Shown here in pieces: positions 63,545-64,000 of a stretch of 64,000 nucleotides of DNA. The DNA is taken from contig NZ_MUNV01000012.1 of NCBI RefSeq assembly GCF_002001125.1, positions 124,001 through 188,000 of the forward strand, read 5' to 3'. How positions within the stretch are numbered: position 1 is the stretch's first letter; every line of letters begins with the position of its first letter. The position numbers and the translations under genes are program-made. This DNA is from Rhodanobacter sp. B04 (GTDB lineage Bacteria > Pseudomonadota > Gammaproteobacteria > Xanthomonadales > Rhodanobacteraceae). Below the pieces are notes generated by a model. The model was not told the origin of the DNA, searched no databases, and saw only the letters and a program-made list of their open reading frames with translations.

Positions 63545-64000
63545 GGCGTCCCAATGAGTGGCTGCGAAGCGCTGCAAGCAGGCCTTCGACCGGGTGAAAA
63601 CGAACGTCCAGTTCGGCGAGCAGCACGCTCTGCACGTCCTTGCGAAACACGTCCAGCCATGCCCCAGGCGCTATCGCCGGGGCATCCTCGGATACTTGCG
63701 CGCCGGCCGGCGCCTTCGGCTCGGCCTGACGCAAGCGCTCGAAATGGTCCCCGAGTAGCGCAGGCACGTGGGCCAACAGCGTCTGCTCGCGCGGGCTCAG
63801 TACACGTTCCATGACCGCATCAACCTCCGCCAATCGCGCCATGTCGGCCGTTCCCTGGACAAGCATGTCCCGCAGACGCCCGCGCAGATTGCCGGTGGCC
63901 GCCTGCATCGACCGCTGCATGGCGAGATAGCGCTGACGAAACACCGCGTAATCGACCGCCGCGTCCGCGCCACCTTCTTCGGCGGACGCCGGTTCAGCCC
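63525..64000 (-). CDS. DUF3348-type protein, C-terminal part (gene starts beyond the window)
   Basis: The last 158 residues of a cytosolic protein of the DUF3348 family, which is regularly found first in DUF802/OmpA/DUF2894 operons. Visible are a helical region (FRQRYLAMQRSMQAATGNLR, then RLRDMLVQ), AEVDAVMERVLSPREQTLLA, LLGDHFERLRQAE, a linker, and AWLDVFRKDVQSVLLAELDVR before HPVEGLLAALRSHS. It overlaps the next gene by 20 bases. The part before the window cannot be judged. Function is unknown. Confidence 0.78.
   Translation of the reverse strand, partial: AEPASAEEGGADAAVDYAVFRQRYLAMQRSMQAATGNLRGRLRDMLVQGTADMARLAEVDAVMERVLSPREQTLLAHVPALLGDHFERLRQAEPKAPAGAQVSEDAPAIAPGAWLDVFRKDVQSVLLAELDVRFHPVEGLLAALRSHSLGRHVQKSA

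Overview
The window is high-GC DNA (about two thirds G+C by eye), densely coding, from a gammaproteobacterium. Two TonB-dependent receptors, an S9 dipeptidyl peptidase and an M61 peptidase, a DUF3348/DUF802/OmpA/DUF2894 cluster and the codon use point to the Xanthomonadales/Lysobacterales, most likely Rhodanobacteraceae (Rhodanobacter or Dyella-like). This placement is an inference from gene content. I see no rRNA, CRISPR array, insertion sequence or phage. There is one tRNA, Arg(CCG).

Layout. 1-4.8 kb: end of isocitrate lyase, a CPA1 antiporter, comM/yifB, ubiK and a P-II protein, with two long purine/pyrimidine hairpin repeats after stop codons. 4.9-9.4 kb: class Ia ribonucleotide reductase nrdA and nrdB, preceded by probable NrdR boxes and a clear cobalamin riboswitch; a GIY-YIG endonuclease flanked by paired REP-like palindromes sits between the two genes. 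9.5-15.2 kb: a BlaI/M56 sensor module with BlaI-type operators and two MacB/FtsX-type permeases without an ATPase. 15.3-24.4 kb: dipeptidyl peptidase IV, a thioesterase, a glutathione transferase, two envelope glycosyltransferases, and a divergent OmpR-type two-component system with a three-repeat operator and a probable CTG start. 24.5-31.8 kb: aldo/keto reductase, queF, a lipoprotein, a membrane protein, tRNA-Arg, an M61 peptidase and a diguanylate cyclase.

31.8-49.2 kb: amino-acid permease; an overlapping sterol-desaturase-family/lysoplasmalogenase pair that suggests ether-lipid breakdown; a TonB-dependent receptor divergent from an arsR-arsC-aquaporin operon; a phosphoester-scavenging locus (TonB-dependent receptor, glycerophosphodiesterase and two nucleotide-pyrophosphatase/phosphodiesterase-type enzymes); and a ferritin-like/ferredoxin-like/double-CDGSH fusion protein. 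49.4-56.1 kb: small membrane proteins, an SPFH protein, an LtaS-like sulfatase-fold enzyme and a lipoprotein CpdB. 56.2-58.0 kb: a two-gene, lower-GC AAA ATPase plus RloB/TOPRIM-like pair, probably an AbiL-like phage-defence system. 58.3-64.0 kb: a GMC oxidoreductase, then a tightly overlapping four-gene operon (DUF3348, MotA/ZorA-like DUF802 protein with a long helical tail, MotB/OmpA-like protein, DUF2894).

The strongest candidate for an undescribed system is that last operon: its two membrane proteins have the architecture of an ion-driven stator with peptidoglycan anchoring, like Zorya ZorA/ZorB or MotA/MotB, but with different partner proteins. Other notable points are the B12-controlled B12-independent reductase, the GIY-YIG/REP element, the duplicated sensor domain of the M56 protein and the CDGSH fusion.
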